From positions 149,539-213,538 of the forward strand of contig NZ_KB911261.1 of assembly GCF_000383415.1 (NCBI RefSeq): a stretch of 64,000 nt of DNA, read 5' to 3'. Origin of the DNA: Hyphomicrobium zavarzinii ATCC 27496. GTDB taxonomy: Bacteria; Pseudomonadota; Alphaproteobacteria; Rhizobiales; Hyphomicrobiaceae. The notes below the pieces were generated by a model. It was not told the DNA's origin and did no database searches. It was given only the letters and a program-made list of their open reading frames with translations. The position numbers and the translations under genes were made by a program. Positions 25,815-34,391 of the stretch are shown here, piece by piece. Within the stretch, counting starts at the first letter, position 1; each line of letters begins with the position of its first letter.

Positions 25815-27128
25815 CTAGGCCGTCGCCGCGGCGAGCGCCTGGTCGAGATCGGCGATGATGTCGTCGATGTGCTCGATGCCGATCGAGAGCCGTACATAGC
25901 CGTCCGTCACGCCCGTGGCCAACAGCTCCTCACCGCTCAACTGGGAGTGCGTGGTCGAGGCCGGATGGATGGCCAGGCTGCGCACGTCGCCGATGTTGGC
26001 CACATGATAGAAGAGCTTCAGGGCATCGATGAAGCGGCGGCCCGCTTCGCGTCCCTTCGCCAGCTCGAAGCCGAGAAGTCCACCTTCTCCGCCCGAGAGA
26101 TACCGCTCCGCCCGCGCGCGCTGAACGCCGGTCTGCTGAGAGGGGTGGATGACGCGCGTCACGGCGGGATGCTTGGTCAGCCAGCGCACAACGGCAGACG
26201 TGTTCTCGGAATGGCGCGCGATACGCAGCGGCAAGGTCTCGATGCCCTGCAGGAGAAGAAACGCGTTGAAGGGCGAGAGCGCGGCGCCGAGATCGCGCAG
26301 CAGCGTGACGCGCGCCTTGATGATGTAGGCGATCGGGCCGAGCGGCTTCACCGCCTCGTTCCAGATGGCGCCGTGATAGCTCGGATCGGGCGTGCTGAAC
26401 ACGGGCTGGCGCACCGGATGCGCGGCCCAGTCGAAATTGCCGCCATCGACGATCACGCCGCCGATCGAGGTGCCGTGGCCGCCCAGATACTTGGTCGAAG
26501 AATAGACGACGACGGCTGCGCCGTGATCGAGCGGGCGGCACAAGGCGGGCGCGGCCGTGTTGTCGACGATCAGCGGGATGCCGAGGGGACGCCCGATCTC
26601 GGCGACCTCCGCGATGGGAAACACGGCGAGCTTCGGATTGGGCAGCGTTTCGGCGTAGTAGGCGCGCGTCCGCTCGTCCGTCGCGCGGCGGAAGTTCTCC
26701 GGATCGGTGGGATCGACGAAGCGAACCTCGACGCCCTGATCCTTGAGCGTGTTGGCGAACAGGTTCCAGGTTCCGCCGTAGAGATCGGTCGAGCTCACGA
26801 TGTTGTCGCCGGCACGAGCCAGGTTCTGCACGGCATAGGCGGATGCGGCCTGCCCCGACGCAACGCCGAGCGCCGCAACACCGCCTTCCAACGCCGCAAC
26901 GCGCTTCTCGAGCACGTCGGTCGTGGGGTTCATGATGCGCGTATAGATGTTGCCGAGCTCCTTCAGAGCGAACAGATCCTCGGCGTGTGCCGTATCGCGG
27001 AACTGGTAGGACGTCGTCTGGTAAATCGGAACGGCGACTGCACCCGTGGACGGATCAGCACGCCAGCCGGCATGGAGCACCACGGTCTCGGTGCGCGGCG
27101 TTTTGCTGGAAACATCCTTGTCGGTCAC
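25815..27128 (-). CDS. O-acetylhomoserine sulfhydrylase (homocysteine synthase)
   Basis: A 437-residue PLP enzyme of the Cys/Met metabolism family that makes homocysteine from O-acetylhomoserine and sulfide. It shows TVVLHAGWRADPSTGAVAVPIYQTTSY at the N-terminus, GVASGQAAS, and the PLP-lysine motif SSTKYLGGHGT, as well as the long C-terminal domain of the MetY group (IGIEHIDDIIADL). GTG is preferred as start because AGGAGG lies 7 bases upstream. A GGGCCAC palindrome lies in its leader. MetZ or a gamma-lyase are less likely given length and motifs. Confidence 0.9.
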   Translation of the reverse strand: MTDKDVSSKTPRTETVVLHAGWRADPSTGAVAVPIYQTTSYQFRDTAHAEDLFALKELGNIYTRIMNPTTDVLEKRVAALEGGVAALGVASGQAASAYAVQNLARAGDNIVSSTDLYGGTWNLFANTLKDQGVEVRFVDPTDPENFRRATDERTRAYYAETLPNPKLAVFPIAEVAEIGRPLGIPLIVDNTAAPALCRPLDHGAAVVVYSSTKYLGGHGTSIGGVIVDGGNFDWAAHPVRQPVFSTPDPSYHGAIWNEAVKPLGPIAYIIKARVTLLRDLGAALSPFNAFLLLQGIETLPLRIARHSENTSAVVRWLTKHPAVTRVIHPSQQTGVQRARAERYLSGGEGGLLGFELAKGREAGRRFIDALKLFYHVANIGDVRSLAIHPASTTHSQLSGEELLATGVTDGYVRLSIGIEHIDDIIADLDQALAAATA

Positions 27129-27165
27129 GGCTCTTCCTCCTGGCATTCGGTGTGATCGCGGGTGT

Positions 27166-27180
27166 GGGCCACCGTGGCCC
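27166..27180 (-). promoter_or_regulatory. Leader palindrome upstream of homocysteine synthase gene
   Basis: GGGCCACCGTGGCCC is a palindrome with 7-bp arms (GGGCCAC / GTGGCCC) about one base apart, 38 bases before the start codon. Sulfur amino-acid genes in alphaproteobacteria often have SAM riboswitches, but I could not match the leader to a known SAM class. Confidence 0.35.
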
Positions 27181-27260
27181 GCGGCATCGCGACAGCCCGT
27201 CTTCTAGCTCAGAGGAATGGGTCCGTCATGGGGGATGACAGGTGTTTCGGGCGATTCAGG

Positions 27261-28100
27261 TCAAAGGCGGGCGCCTTTGGCTGCCTTTGCCTGCCCCAGT
27301 GCTGGAATAACGAATGGAATTCCGTCGGCGGGAGGCCGTCCAACCGACAACGGGCACTCGTAGGCCCGGCTCAGGATGGCTTCCGTCATCGCCTGACGCG
27401 GAGGACCGTCCGCTATGATGCATCCGTGGCTCATGATCACGACCCGATCGGCGAAGGCAGCGGCCAGATTGAGATCGTGCATAACCATGAGGATCGCGGT
27501 GCCGGCGTCTGCCTCGCGCCGGAGCGCTTCGAGGACGACGACCTGGTGGCCGACGTCGAGGCTGGACGTCGGCTCGTCCAGCAGCAAGATCTTTCCGCCG
27601 CCGGCCAAATCACGTGCGACAGAAAGCTGGCAGAGAGCGCGCGCGATATGGGTGCGCTGCCGCTCGCCGCCCGAAAGCTCGGTGAACAGGCGGCCCGAGA
27701 ACGCCGCCAGCCCAACGCGGCCGATCGCGTCTCCCACTGCCCGTTCGATGCGCGGGTTCTCCCGGGATAATCCCGGAACCGAAACGCCGAGGCGCACGAC
27801 CTCGCGCACAGTGAACGGAAAGCTCAGATTGCTCGACTGGGCGACGACCGCGCGCAGGCGTGCCAGCTCGCCAGCTTTCAAGATGGCCAGATCCCGTCCG
27901 TCGACCACAACGCGGCCCGATGCGGGCGAGAGCTCTCCCGCCATCACTTTAAGAAGCGTGGACTTCCCAGCTCCGTTCGGCCCCAACACTGCAACGACCT
28001 CACCCGCGGCCACGCCGAGATCGGCCTTGCTCACGAGGCTCACATCATGAACCCGATAGCTTACGGACTGGGCCGCCAATACGTCGGCACGATCAGACAT
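27261..28100 (-). CDS. hmuV: Heme ABC transporter ATP-binding protein
   Basis: A 279-residue ABC ATPase. Walker A is GPNGAGKST, the Q-loop follows near AVVAQSSNLSF, the signature is LSGGERQRTHIARAL, Walker B is ILLLDEPTSSLD and the switch His lies in MVMHDLN. It powers inner-membrane import by HmuU. The gene overlaps hmuU by 8 bases, so translation is coupled. Membership of the heme system is supported by the neighbours. Confidence 0.93.
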   Translation of the reverse strand: MSDRADVLAAQSVSYRVHDVSLVSKADLGVAAGEVVAVLGPNGAGKSTLLKVMAGELSPASGRVVVDGRDLAILKAGELARLRAVVAQSSNLSFPFTVREVVRLGVSVPGLSRENPRIERAVGDAIGRVGLAAFSGRLFTELSGGERQRTHIARALCQLSVARDLAGGGKILLLDEPTSSLDVGHQVVVLEALRREADAGTAILMVMHDLNLAAAFADRVVIMSHGCIIADGPPRQAMTEAILSRAYECPLSVGRPPADGIPFVIPALGQAKAAKGARL

Positions 28101-29193
28101 AAGCCCCTCGCCTCAGCACCAGATGCAGGAAGACCGGCGCGCCGATGAGCGCGACGACGATGCCGAGCGGAAGCTCGGCAGGCGCGACGATGATACGGGC
28201 CACGATATCGGCCGCGAGGACAAGGGCGGCGCCGAGCATCGCGCTTGCTGGCAGGACGGTTCCGTGATCAGGGCCTGCGACGAGGCGTACGACGTGAGGC
28301 ACGATGATGCCAACGAAGCCGATAATCCCTGCCGCTGCCACCGCGGCCGCGACGGATGCCGCTGTGGCGATGATGATGAGGCGCTTGATGCGCTCGACAT
28401 CTATCCCGAGATGGAACGCCTCCGCCTCCCCGAGCAGCAGGCCGTTCAGAGCCCTGACGAGATAGGGGAGCAGAAGCAGATTGAGCACTGCAAACGGCGC
28501 GACGCCGATGACCTTGGTCCAGCTCGATCCCGCGAGGCTTCCGAGTGTCCAGAGCGTCAGATCCCGCAGCTCGCGATCATCGCTCAGATAGGCGAGCAAC
28601 CCCATCAACGCTTGTGCCAACGCGCCGAGAACGAGGCCCGCAAGCAGCAGGGCTGCGACCGAGACCGTGCGACGGCTGCTCGCGAGCACGACGAGCGTTC
28701 CGGTCACGGCGAGACCGCCTGCGAAGGCCGCGACGGGAAGCGCGTGCACTCCGAACGCCGCCACCACGGGCGCGGCAATTCCGTGCCCGAGGACGATCAC
28801 GGTCACCGCGGCGAGCGCCGCGCCCGACGACACGCCGATCAAGCCTGGATCAGCGAGCGGATTTCGGAAGATGCCTTGCATCATGGCGCCCGCAACAGCG
28901 AGACACGCGCCGACCATTGCGGCGAGGATCGTTCGCGGCAGACGAATGTCGAGTAGCACGAGGGCCGAGCGTGCGCTCTCGGCGTCGCCGTCACCGAACA
29001 TCGCCGTGATGGCGGATGGAAGCGCGTCGAGCGATATGCCGGTCGCTCCGATCGAGAGAGACAGCACGGCCGTGACGGCAAGAGCCAGCGCAGACACGGC
29101 GAACAGAACGAAGCGTTGCTGCGCCCTGTCCGGCTCCGCCGCTCTCATATGCTCAGCGGACACGATCGCTCCAGCCGGAAGCTTCGACGTCAT
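28093..29193 (-). CDS. hmuU: Heme ABC transporter permease
   Basis: A 366-residue permease of the FecCD/BtuC type with about ten transmembrane helices. Characteristic segments include GIFRNPLADPGLIGVSSGAALAAV and GFVGIIVPHVVRLVAGPDHG, the latter containing the cytoplasmic coupling region. It carries heme from periplasmic HmuT to the cytoplasm. Overlaps hmuT by four bases and hmuV by eight. Confidence 0.93.
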   Translation of the reverse strand: MTSKLPAGAIVSAEHMRAAEPDRAQQRFVLFAVSALALAVTAVLSLSIGATGISLDALPSAITAMFGDGDAESARSALVLLDIRLPRTILAAMVGACLAVAGAMMQGIFRNPLADPGLIGVSSGAALAAVTVIVLGHGIAAPVVAAFGVHALPVAAFAGGLAVTGTLVVLASSRRTVSVAALLLAGLVLGALAQALMGLLAYLSDDRELRDLTLWTLGSLAGSSWTKVIGVAPFAVLNLLLLPYLVRALNGLLLGEAEAFHLGIDVERIKRLIIIATAASVAAAVAAAGIIGFVGIIVPHVVRLVAGPDHGTVLPASAMLGAALVLAADIVARIIVAPAELPLGIVVALIGAPVFLHLVLRRGAYV

Positions 29194-30125
29194 GGCCGCT
29201 CCGCTGTGGCGGGCTTCTGGGCAAGCTCCGGATAGAAGCGGTCCATCAAGTCCGACGCTGCCGCCGCTGCGCGCGGGCCGAACTGCAAGGCGTAGCTTCC
29301 ATCGACCTCGATGATGCGGCCGGCCTTTGCGGCAGGCGTGCTGCCAAGCCCTTTCATGGAGCCGATCTCCTTGGCCATCTCACCTTTGTTGGCGCCGTCG
29401 CTGCGCAGCATGACGACGATAATGTCCGGAGCCGCCGTTACAGCGGCCTCGTCGTTCAGGGGCTTGTAGCCTTCGAGGCTCTTCACCGCATTCTCTGCCC
29501 CGGCAAGCCCGAAAATCGCCTCGGCCGACGTTTTGGTGCCTCCTACCACGACGCGGCCGCCTTGATTTGCCAGCACGAACAGCGCGCGCACGGGCTTCGT
29601 CACCTTGGCCCTCTTGGCGGCAACGGCGTCGAACTCCGCCTTGACGCGGCTTGCGAGCTTCGCACCTTCCTCCTTGAGGCCCAGAGCGTCCGCCACGGCG
29701 CCAATTTTCTGGGCAACGCCGTCGGGTGTTTCTGGCGTCGATATCTCGATCATCGGAATGGAAGACGCCTTCAGTGCGGCGACGACCTCGGGAGGTCCCG
29801 CATTACCGGACGCGATAATCAGCGTCGGGCTCATGGACAACACGCCTTCGGTCGAAAGCGCGCGCATGTAGCCCACGCTTTCCTTGGTGGCGACGGCGTC
29901 CGGCGGATAGTGGCTCGTGGTGTCCACGGCCACGATGCTATCCCCGCGGCCCAGCGCAAAAATTATCTCCGTCACATCGCCACCGATGGAGACGATGCGC
30001 TGCTCTCCTGCGGCCTTGGGTGTTTCCGCATGCGCCTTGGGCGCGAGCTGCGCACCACACACCGCGAGCGAGCCGATGCCGGCAATCCACAAGAAGCGAC
30101 GAACGCGTTTCAGAAGAGCGAACAT
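29190..30125 (-). CDS. hmuT: Periplasmic heme-binding protein
   Basis: A 311-residue substrate-binding protein with signal peptide (cleavage near AHA-ET). It starts RIVSIGGDVTEIIFALG, typical of HmuT/ShuT, and has Tyr in TTSHYPPDA in the position where the family uses Tyr as heme ligand; VGYMRALSTEGVLSMSPTLII follows. It accepts heme from the outer membrane receptor and docks to HmuUV. HemP lies 8 bases upstream. Confidence 0.93.
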   Translation of the reverse strand: MFALLKRVRRFLWIAGIGSLAVCGAQLAPKAHAETPKAAGEQRIVSIGGDVTEIIFALGRGDSIVAVDTTSHYPPDAVATKESVGYMRALSTEGVLSMSPTLIIASGNAGPPEVVAALKASSIPMIEISTPETPDGVAQKIGAVADALGLKEEGAKLASRVKAEFDAVAAKRAKVTKPVRALFVLANQGGRVVVGGTKTSAEAIFGLAGAENAVKSLEGYKPLNDEAAVTAAPDIIVVMLRSDGANKGEMAKEIGSMKGLGSTPAAKAGRIIEVDGSYALQFGPRAAAAASDLMDRFYPELAQKPATAERP

Positions 30126-30133
30126 CTTGGTTC

Positions 30134-30328
30134 CTATTTTGTTAGAATGAGGCGGCCATTGGCGGTGATGCGCAGACGGTATTCAGCGCCGTCGTGCTCG
30201 AGGATGGCTTCACGCCTTCCTTGCAGAAGATCCGCCACGCTGTAACGGATCAACGCCTCAACAGATCCACGTGCCGATGGCAGGGGCGCCGATATTTCAG
30301 TCTTTTTCTCGTGTTGCTCGGGTGACAT
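30134..30328 (-). CDS. hemP: Hemin uptake protein HemP
   Basis: A 64-residue protein with the HemP core: RYSVADLLQGRREAILEHDGAEYRLR followed by ITANGRLILTK. HemP-family proteins are small and lie next to heme uptake genes; in some alpha- and betaproteobacteria the homologue (HmuP) is needed for receptor expression. The start is the first Met after a non-conserved stretch. It heads the minus-strand hemP-hmuTUV unit, divergent from the receptor gene. Confidence 0.88.
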   Translation of the reverse strand: MSPEQHEKKTEISAPLPSARGSVEALIRYSVADLLQGRREAILEHDGAEYRLRITANGRLILTK

Positions 30329-30340
30329 TCCTACGTCCAG

Positions 30341-30435
30341 ATTAGAATTATTTGAAATCGGCAGCCGTTCACGCGTCGTAGAAGCGGATGTTTTCGGATC
30401 GCCTTTTGTTTGTTGACTATGTAATTCCACATTAC
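30341..30435. promoter_or_regulatory. Divergent heme-gene control region, candidate iron/heme operators
   Basis: Two motifs are visible between hemP and the receptor gene. ATTAGAATTATTTGAAAT (30341-30358) resembles the TTAGAA core of Irr-type iron boxes. GTAAT-TCCAC-ATTAC (30421-30435) is a perfect inverted repeat with 5-bp arms. The stretch is AT-rich compared with its surroundings. Assignment to Irr or another iron regulator is a hypothesis. Confidence 0.4.
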
Positions 30436-30577
30436 TATTGTGCGCAAGTCCGCATCGCAATCGCGGATGTTCCGGCAGACGCAATATCGTCGCCGCAACG
30501 GCAAGCCAGCCTTTCGGGAGGGGGTCCCGAGCCAGCCAGCCAGTGAACCGCAAGCTACAACTGGGGCGAGGGCTGTG

Positions 30578-32818
30578 ATGGTAAGAGTGTGGGCAGGGGG
30601 CCTGATGTCAGCGGTTTCGTTGATATCGCTAACGCAATACGCAAACGCGCAAGAAATTATGCTCGACGGCATCGTCGTGACGTCTTCCAAGACTCAGGAG
30701 AGTGCGATCGACGCGCTCTCGGGCTCGTCGGCGATCAGCAGAGAAGAGATCGATACGCAATTCCAGCCGGACCGTATTTCGCAGGTTCTCAGAACGATCC
30801 CAGGCGTGACGACACAGGAGACGGCGCGCGATACCGCGACGGCGATCAATATTCGCGGCCTGCAGGATTTTGGACGCGTCAACGTGCTGATCGATGGTGC
30901 GCGGCAGAACTTCCAGCGTACCGGCCACAGCGCGAACGGCATGTTCTACATCGATCCCGAGATGATCAAGAGCGTCGACATCACGCGCGGTCCTACGGCG
31001 ACGATCTACGGTTCGGGTGCCATCGGTGGCGTCGCACAGTTCTCGCTGCTCGATGCCGGCGACATCCTTCGGTCCGGGGAGTACGCGGCCGGACAGGTGA
31101 AGACCCGCTACGGCACCAACGACGACGGCAAGCTTGCGAGCTTCACCGCGGCGGCCCGCTCTCTCAGCGGCACTGTCGATATTATCGGGCAGGTGAACGG
31201 CCATTGGTCCAACGACTACGAGGACGGCAGCGGGAACGTCGTGCCGGGCTCGAACGACGAGACGGATTCGAAGTTTGCCAAGCTGCGGATTCGTCCCGAA
31301 CAGGGCCACGAGGTGACCGCGACCATCATCGACTACAATTCGAGCTTCATGGATCAGGTCGAGCAGGGCTCGACGGACTACGACACCAACGTCGAAAATC
31401 GCCAGTACACCCTCGGCTACACCTTCACCAGCCCGACCAACCCGCTGATCGATTTCTCAAGCAAGGTTTACTACAACGAGACATCGCTCGATCAGACGCG
31501 CCTTTCGGGCGGCGACAATTCCTACTATACGGCAAATCCGGGTGGCGGCGGGGTCGCATGTAACTCCTCGAATCTCGCGCGCTTCGGAACAACGGCATTT
31601 CCGACCGTCTTCCTGCCGGTGGGCTCGCCGTGCTTCTTCCACCCGGACGCATTCCCAGTCGGCTCGCAGCGCAGCTTCAATATCGAGACCGAAGGCGCCG
31701 ACATCTACAATACCTCGCGTTTCGACGCTGCCGGCATGAAGGTGGCGCTGACCTATGGCATCGACGGGTTCCGCGACACCGTCAAGACCGCCGATCCGAC
31801 CGGAAATGGCGACGAGTTCACGCCGTCGGGTCAACGTGAAGTCTATGGCGGCTTCGTTCAGAGCCAGCTCACGTTCTTCAACGACATGGTCGATCTGATC
31901 ACGGCGGTGCGTTACGACAGCTACAAACTGGAGGGCGGCGGCACGGAGCTTTCCGACGATCGCATCTCGCCGAAGGTCACGCTCGGCGTCACGCCGCTGC
32001 AAGGCTTTACGGTGTTCGGCACCTATGCCGAAGGTTTCCGCGCGCCAGCCCTTTCCGAGACATTGCTCAGCGGGTTCCATCCCGGATTCGCGCACTTCCA
32101 GCTTCTTCCCAATCCCAACCTCGAGCCGGAAGTCGCGCGTAACTGGGAAGGCGGCATCAACCTCAAGTACGACAACGTCGTCACGACCGGCGATAAGTTC
32201 CGGGCAAAGTTCACTGCGTTCCACAACAAGGTCGAGAACTATATCGACCAAGTGACGACTGGAGACACGAACGGGTACCTGCTGTTCTTCCGGCCAGGCT
32301 GCACGGGCGTAAACCCGGGGGTAGGCTGTATCCCGGTTTCGTTCGTCCCGATGTTCGACGGCGTGAACTTGCAGTACCAGAACGTGCGCGACGCGACTAT
32401 CGAAGGCGTGGAGTTCGAGTCCTACTACGACGCGCAGTCCTGGTTCGCGGGGATCGGTGCTCATCGCATTCGGGGCACGAACGAGGATACCGGCACCGGT
32501 CTCATGACCATTCCGGCCGACCAGGTCACGCTTACCGCAGGCTTCCGGGCTTTCGACAACAAGCTGACGGCTGGTGCACGCACGCGCTTCGTAGCCAAAC
32601 AAGACCGCTTCGAGCCGGGCGAGATTCGTGCCGCGCAGTTCGCGGATGCTTACACCGTGGTCGATCTCTTCGGAGAGTATCAGGTCAACGACAAGCTCAC
32701 CGTCAACGCCAATATCGACAACCTTTTCGACGAGACCTATCGCCAGCATCTCGACCAATACAACAGCCCCGGCTTCAATGCCCGGGTTGGAGTGACCATG
32801 CGTCTTGGGGCCCAGTAA
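30578..32818 (+). CDS. TonB-dependent heme receptor
   Basis: A 746-residue outer membrane receptor with signal peptide (AVSLISLTQYANA-QE) and no long spacer. The plug begins VVTSSKTQESAIDALSGSSAIS, and includes PGVTTQETARDTATAINIRGLQ, GRVNVLIDGARQ and ITRGPTATIYGSGAIGG, as in HmuR/BhuR/ShuA receptors. The barrel has the NPNLEPE motif shared by heme receptors and ends VGVTMRLGAQ. A GTG at 30440 would add 46 residues, but the chosen ATG begins directly at the signal peptide. Heme specificity rests on family resemblance and on the hmuTUV, monooxygenase and HutX neighbours. Confidence 0.92.
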   Translation: MVRVWAGGLMSAVSLISLTQYANAQEIMLDGIVVTSSKTQESAIDALSGSSAISREEIDTQFQPDRISQVLRTIPGVTTQETARDTATAINIRGLQDFGRVNVLIDGARQNFQRTGHSANGMFYIDPEMIKSVDITRGPTATIYGSGAIGGVAQFSLLDAGDILRSGEYAAGQVKTRYGTNDDGKLASFTAAARSLSGTVDIIGQVNGHWSNDYEDGSGNVVPGSNDETDSKFAKLRIRPEQGHEVTATIIDYNSSFMDQVEQGSTDYDTNVENRQYTLGYTFTSPTNPLIDFSSKVYYNETSLDQTRLSGGDNSYYTANPGGGGVACNSSNLARFGTTAFPTVFLPVGSPCFFHPDAFPVGSQRSFNIETEGADIYNTSRFDAAGMKVALTYGIDGFRDTVKTADPTGNGDEFTPSGQREVYGGFVQSQLTFFNDMVDLITAVRYDSYKLEGGGTELSDDRISPKVTLGVTPLQGFTVFGTYAEGFRAPALSETLLSGFHPGFAHFQLLPNPNLEPEVARNWEGGINLKYDNVVTTGDKFRAKFTAFHNKVENYIDQVTTGDTNGYLLFFRPGCTGVNPGVGCIPVSFVPMFDGVNLQYQNVRDATIEGVEFESYYDAQSWFAGIGAHRIRGTNEDTGTGLMTIPADQVTLTAGFRAFDNKLTAGARTRFVAKQDRFEPGEIRAAQFADAYTVVDLFGEYQVNDKLTVNANIDNLFDETYRQHLDQYNSPGFNARVGVTMRLGAQ

Positions 32819-32960
32819 CTCCTCCCGCACTGCCTGGGACCCCCAAGTTGGCGGCGGCGTGCCTTTCCGGTCGTTCTTCCGAGGCCGGATCGGACGCTGC
32901 CGCCGTTCTCTAATTCGTCTATGATCGCACCGTTCGGAAACTACGAAAGGACCCCCCGCG

Positions 32961-33302
32961 ATGTTCATCGCAATGAACCGCTTCAAGGTGATCAAAGGAG
33001 CAGAGAAGGACTTCGAGAACGTCTGGCTTTCGCGCGAGACGCATCTCAACGAGCTTACGGGCTTCGTCGAGTTCCATCTGCTCAAGGGACCGGAGCGCGA
33101 GGATCACGTGCTCTACTCGTCGCACACGATCTGGCGCTCGAAGGCCGATTTCGAGGCCTGGACGAAGTCGGAGCAGTTCCGCAAAGCCCACTCGGGCGCG
33201 GGCTCCAGCAAGCCGCTTTATGTGGGCCATCCCGAATTCGAGGGATTCCAGGTGCTGCAAACCGTGACGAGCGATGGAACGCGCCTCGTCGCTGCCGAGT
33301 AA
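32961..33302 (+). CDS. IsdG-type heme-degrading monooxygenase
   Basis: A 113-residue ABM-fold protein. The Asn-Trp-His triad of the IsdG/IsdI family is visible at Asn6 (MNRFKV), Trp67 (DFEAW) and His77 (RKAHSG), in the expected spacing. The enzyme opens the heme ring and releases iron inside the cell. It resembles rhizobial HmuQ/HmuD proteins. It lies 142 bases after the heme receptor and 24 bases before hutX, so it is part of the heme-use module. Confidence 0.9.
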   Translation: MFIAMNRFKVIKGAEKDFENVWLSRETHLNELTGFVEFHLLKGPEREDHVLYSSHTIWRSKADFEAWTKSEQFRKAHSGAGSSKPLYVGHPEFEGFQVLQTVTSDGTRLVAAE

Positions 33303-33326
33303 TTCGATCGAGCGGAGGTGTCTTCC

Positions 33327-33842
33327 ATGAACGCCGTAGCAGAACAGAAGGACGACGTCTTCCTGCCGCTCCAGCAGCGGCTGGCAACCAATCCAGACGG
33401 TATTCTCGAGGACATCGCCCGCACATACTGCGTCAGCACGCTCGATGTGGTGCGCGCTCTTCCCGAGGCGCACCGCACGATCGTTGCCGGAGATCGGCTC
33501 GAGACAATATTCGAAGCGGTGACGGGATGGGGTTCCATTCTGTTCATCGTGCACACGCCGGATCTCGTGCTCGAATGCGAAGGGCCTCTGCCGCCCGGCA
33601 CGTTCGGGCGCGGCTACTTCAATCTGCACGGAGACAGCCCCATCGGCGGACATATCCGTGCCTCGCGGTGCAAGGAGATCGCGTTCGTCTTGCGGCCATT
33701 CATGGGTCGGGAGTCGCGCTCGATCCAGTTCTTCAACTTGGACGGCGACGCAATGTTCAAGATCTTCGTCCGCCGCGATGAAGCCCGCAACCTCATCGCC
33801 GATCAGGTCGCGCGGTTCGATACGTTGAGAGCCAGCCTTTGA
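33327..33842 (+). CDS. hutX: Heme utilisation cytosolic carrier protein HutX
   Basis: A 171-residue HutX/HuvX-type protein: DGILEDIARTYCVSTLDVVRALPE near the N-terminus, LETIFEAVTGWGSILFIVHTPDLVLE in the middle, and NLHGDSPIGGHIRASRCKEIAFVLRPFMGRES, SIQFFNLDGDAMFKIFVRRDE towards the end. Family members bind heme in the cytosol and can pass it to degrading enzymes. GGAGG lies 8 bases before the chosen ATG. Cotranscription with the monooxygenase is likely. Confidence 0.92.
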   Translation: MNAVAEQKDDVFLPLQQRLATNPDGILEDIARTYCVSTLDVVRALPEAHRTIVAGDRLETIFEAVTGWGSILFIVHTPDLVLECEGPLPPGTFGRGYFNLHGDSPIGGHIRASRCKEIAFVLRPFMGRESRSIQFFNLDGDAMFKIFVRRDEARNLIADQVARFDTLRASL

Positions 33843-33888
33843 ACGGCGGCACTTCTCGCATGGCTTGAAAGATCTTTGGAGGCCCGTG

Positions 33889-34383
33889 ATGTGCAAAGGG
33901 CGCGATTCCCTGACCGACATCCAGTCCACCGGCTTGGGGGATCTGGAACGCGAGTGGCTGCATCTCGTCCGGCTCCATTGCATGAGCTACGAGCACAATC
34001 ATGCGGAGGGCTGGGACCGCGCGATCAGCCATGCCGAGGTGAAGTTCGGCGCCGACAACGGGCCGGGCATCGCCTCGCGTATCGCCGTTCTCATTCGCGC
34101 CATGCGCGAAGAGCGCCGTGGCGGCTTCGGCTATCTCTCACCGTTCTGCCCCTCGTGCCGATTGCGCGTGACCGAGGACGAATGGCAGCTCATTACGCTC
34201 ATGCAGGCCGGGTATCGCGGCGAGCCTCATGACATCGACGAGGCCGCGGCCGAGTTTGCGCGCCGCTCCCGCGCGCCCGTCCTCGCGGCTGCCGCCGCCC
34301 GATTCGGCAGCACGCTTGCCGCGGCAGTCGATCCCGGGAAGCGGCAAGGTGCGATGCCAGCGCCCAGCTTGCGGCTGCATTGA
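33889..34383 (+). CDS. Unknown protein of the heme island with CPSC motif
   Basis: A 164-residue soluble protein without signal peptide. The N-terminal half is helical (LEREWLHLVRLHCMSYEHNHAEGWDRAI), with three His and one Cys close together; FCPSCRLRVTEDEWQLI lies at about 100. The Cys/His set could bind metal or heme. The C-terminus is Ala-rich. GGAGG six bases upstream decides the ATG. It lies 46 bases after hutX, and its TGA overlaps an alternative start of tonB, so it belongs to the same transcript. I do not recognise a characterised family. Confidence 0.75.
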   Translation: MCKGRDSLTDIQSTGLGDLEREWLHLVRLHCMSYEHNHAEGWDRAISHAEVKFGADNGPGIASRIAVLIRAMREERRGGFGYLSPFCPSCRLRVTEDEWQLITLMQAGYRGEPHDIDEAAAEFARRSRAPVLAAAAARFGSTLAAAVDPGKRQGAMPAPSLRLH

Positions 34384-34391
34384 GGCTGCCG

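Noticed and set aside
27129..27260. SAM riboswitch upstream of the homocysteine synthase gene
   Set aside because: I could not match SAM-I, SAM-II or SAM/SAH consensus elements; only a GGGCCAC palindrome is clear.
30440..30577. 46-residue N-terminal extension of the heme receptor
   Set aside because: It would place basic, low-complexity sequence before a normal signal peptide; the internal ATG fits an exported protein.
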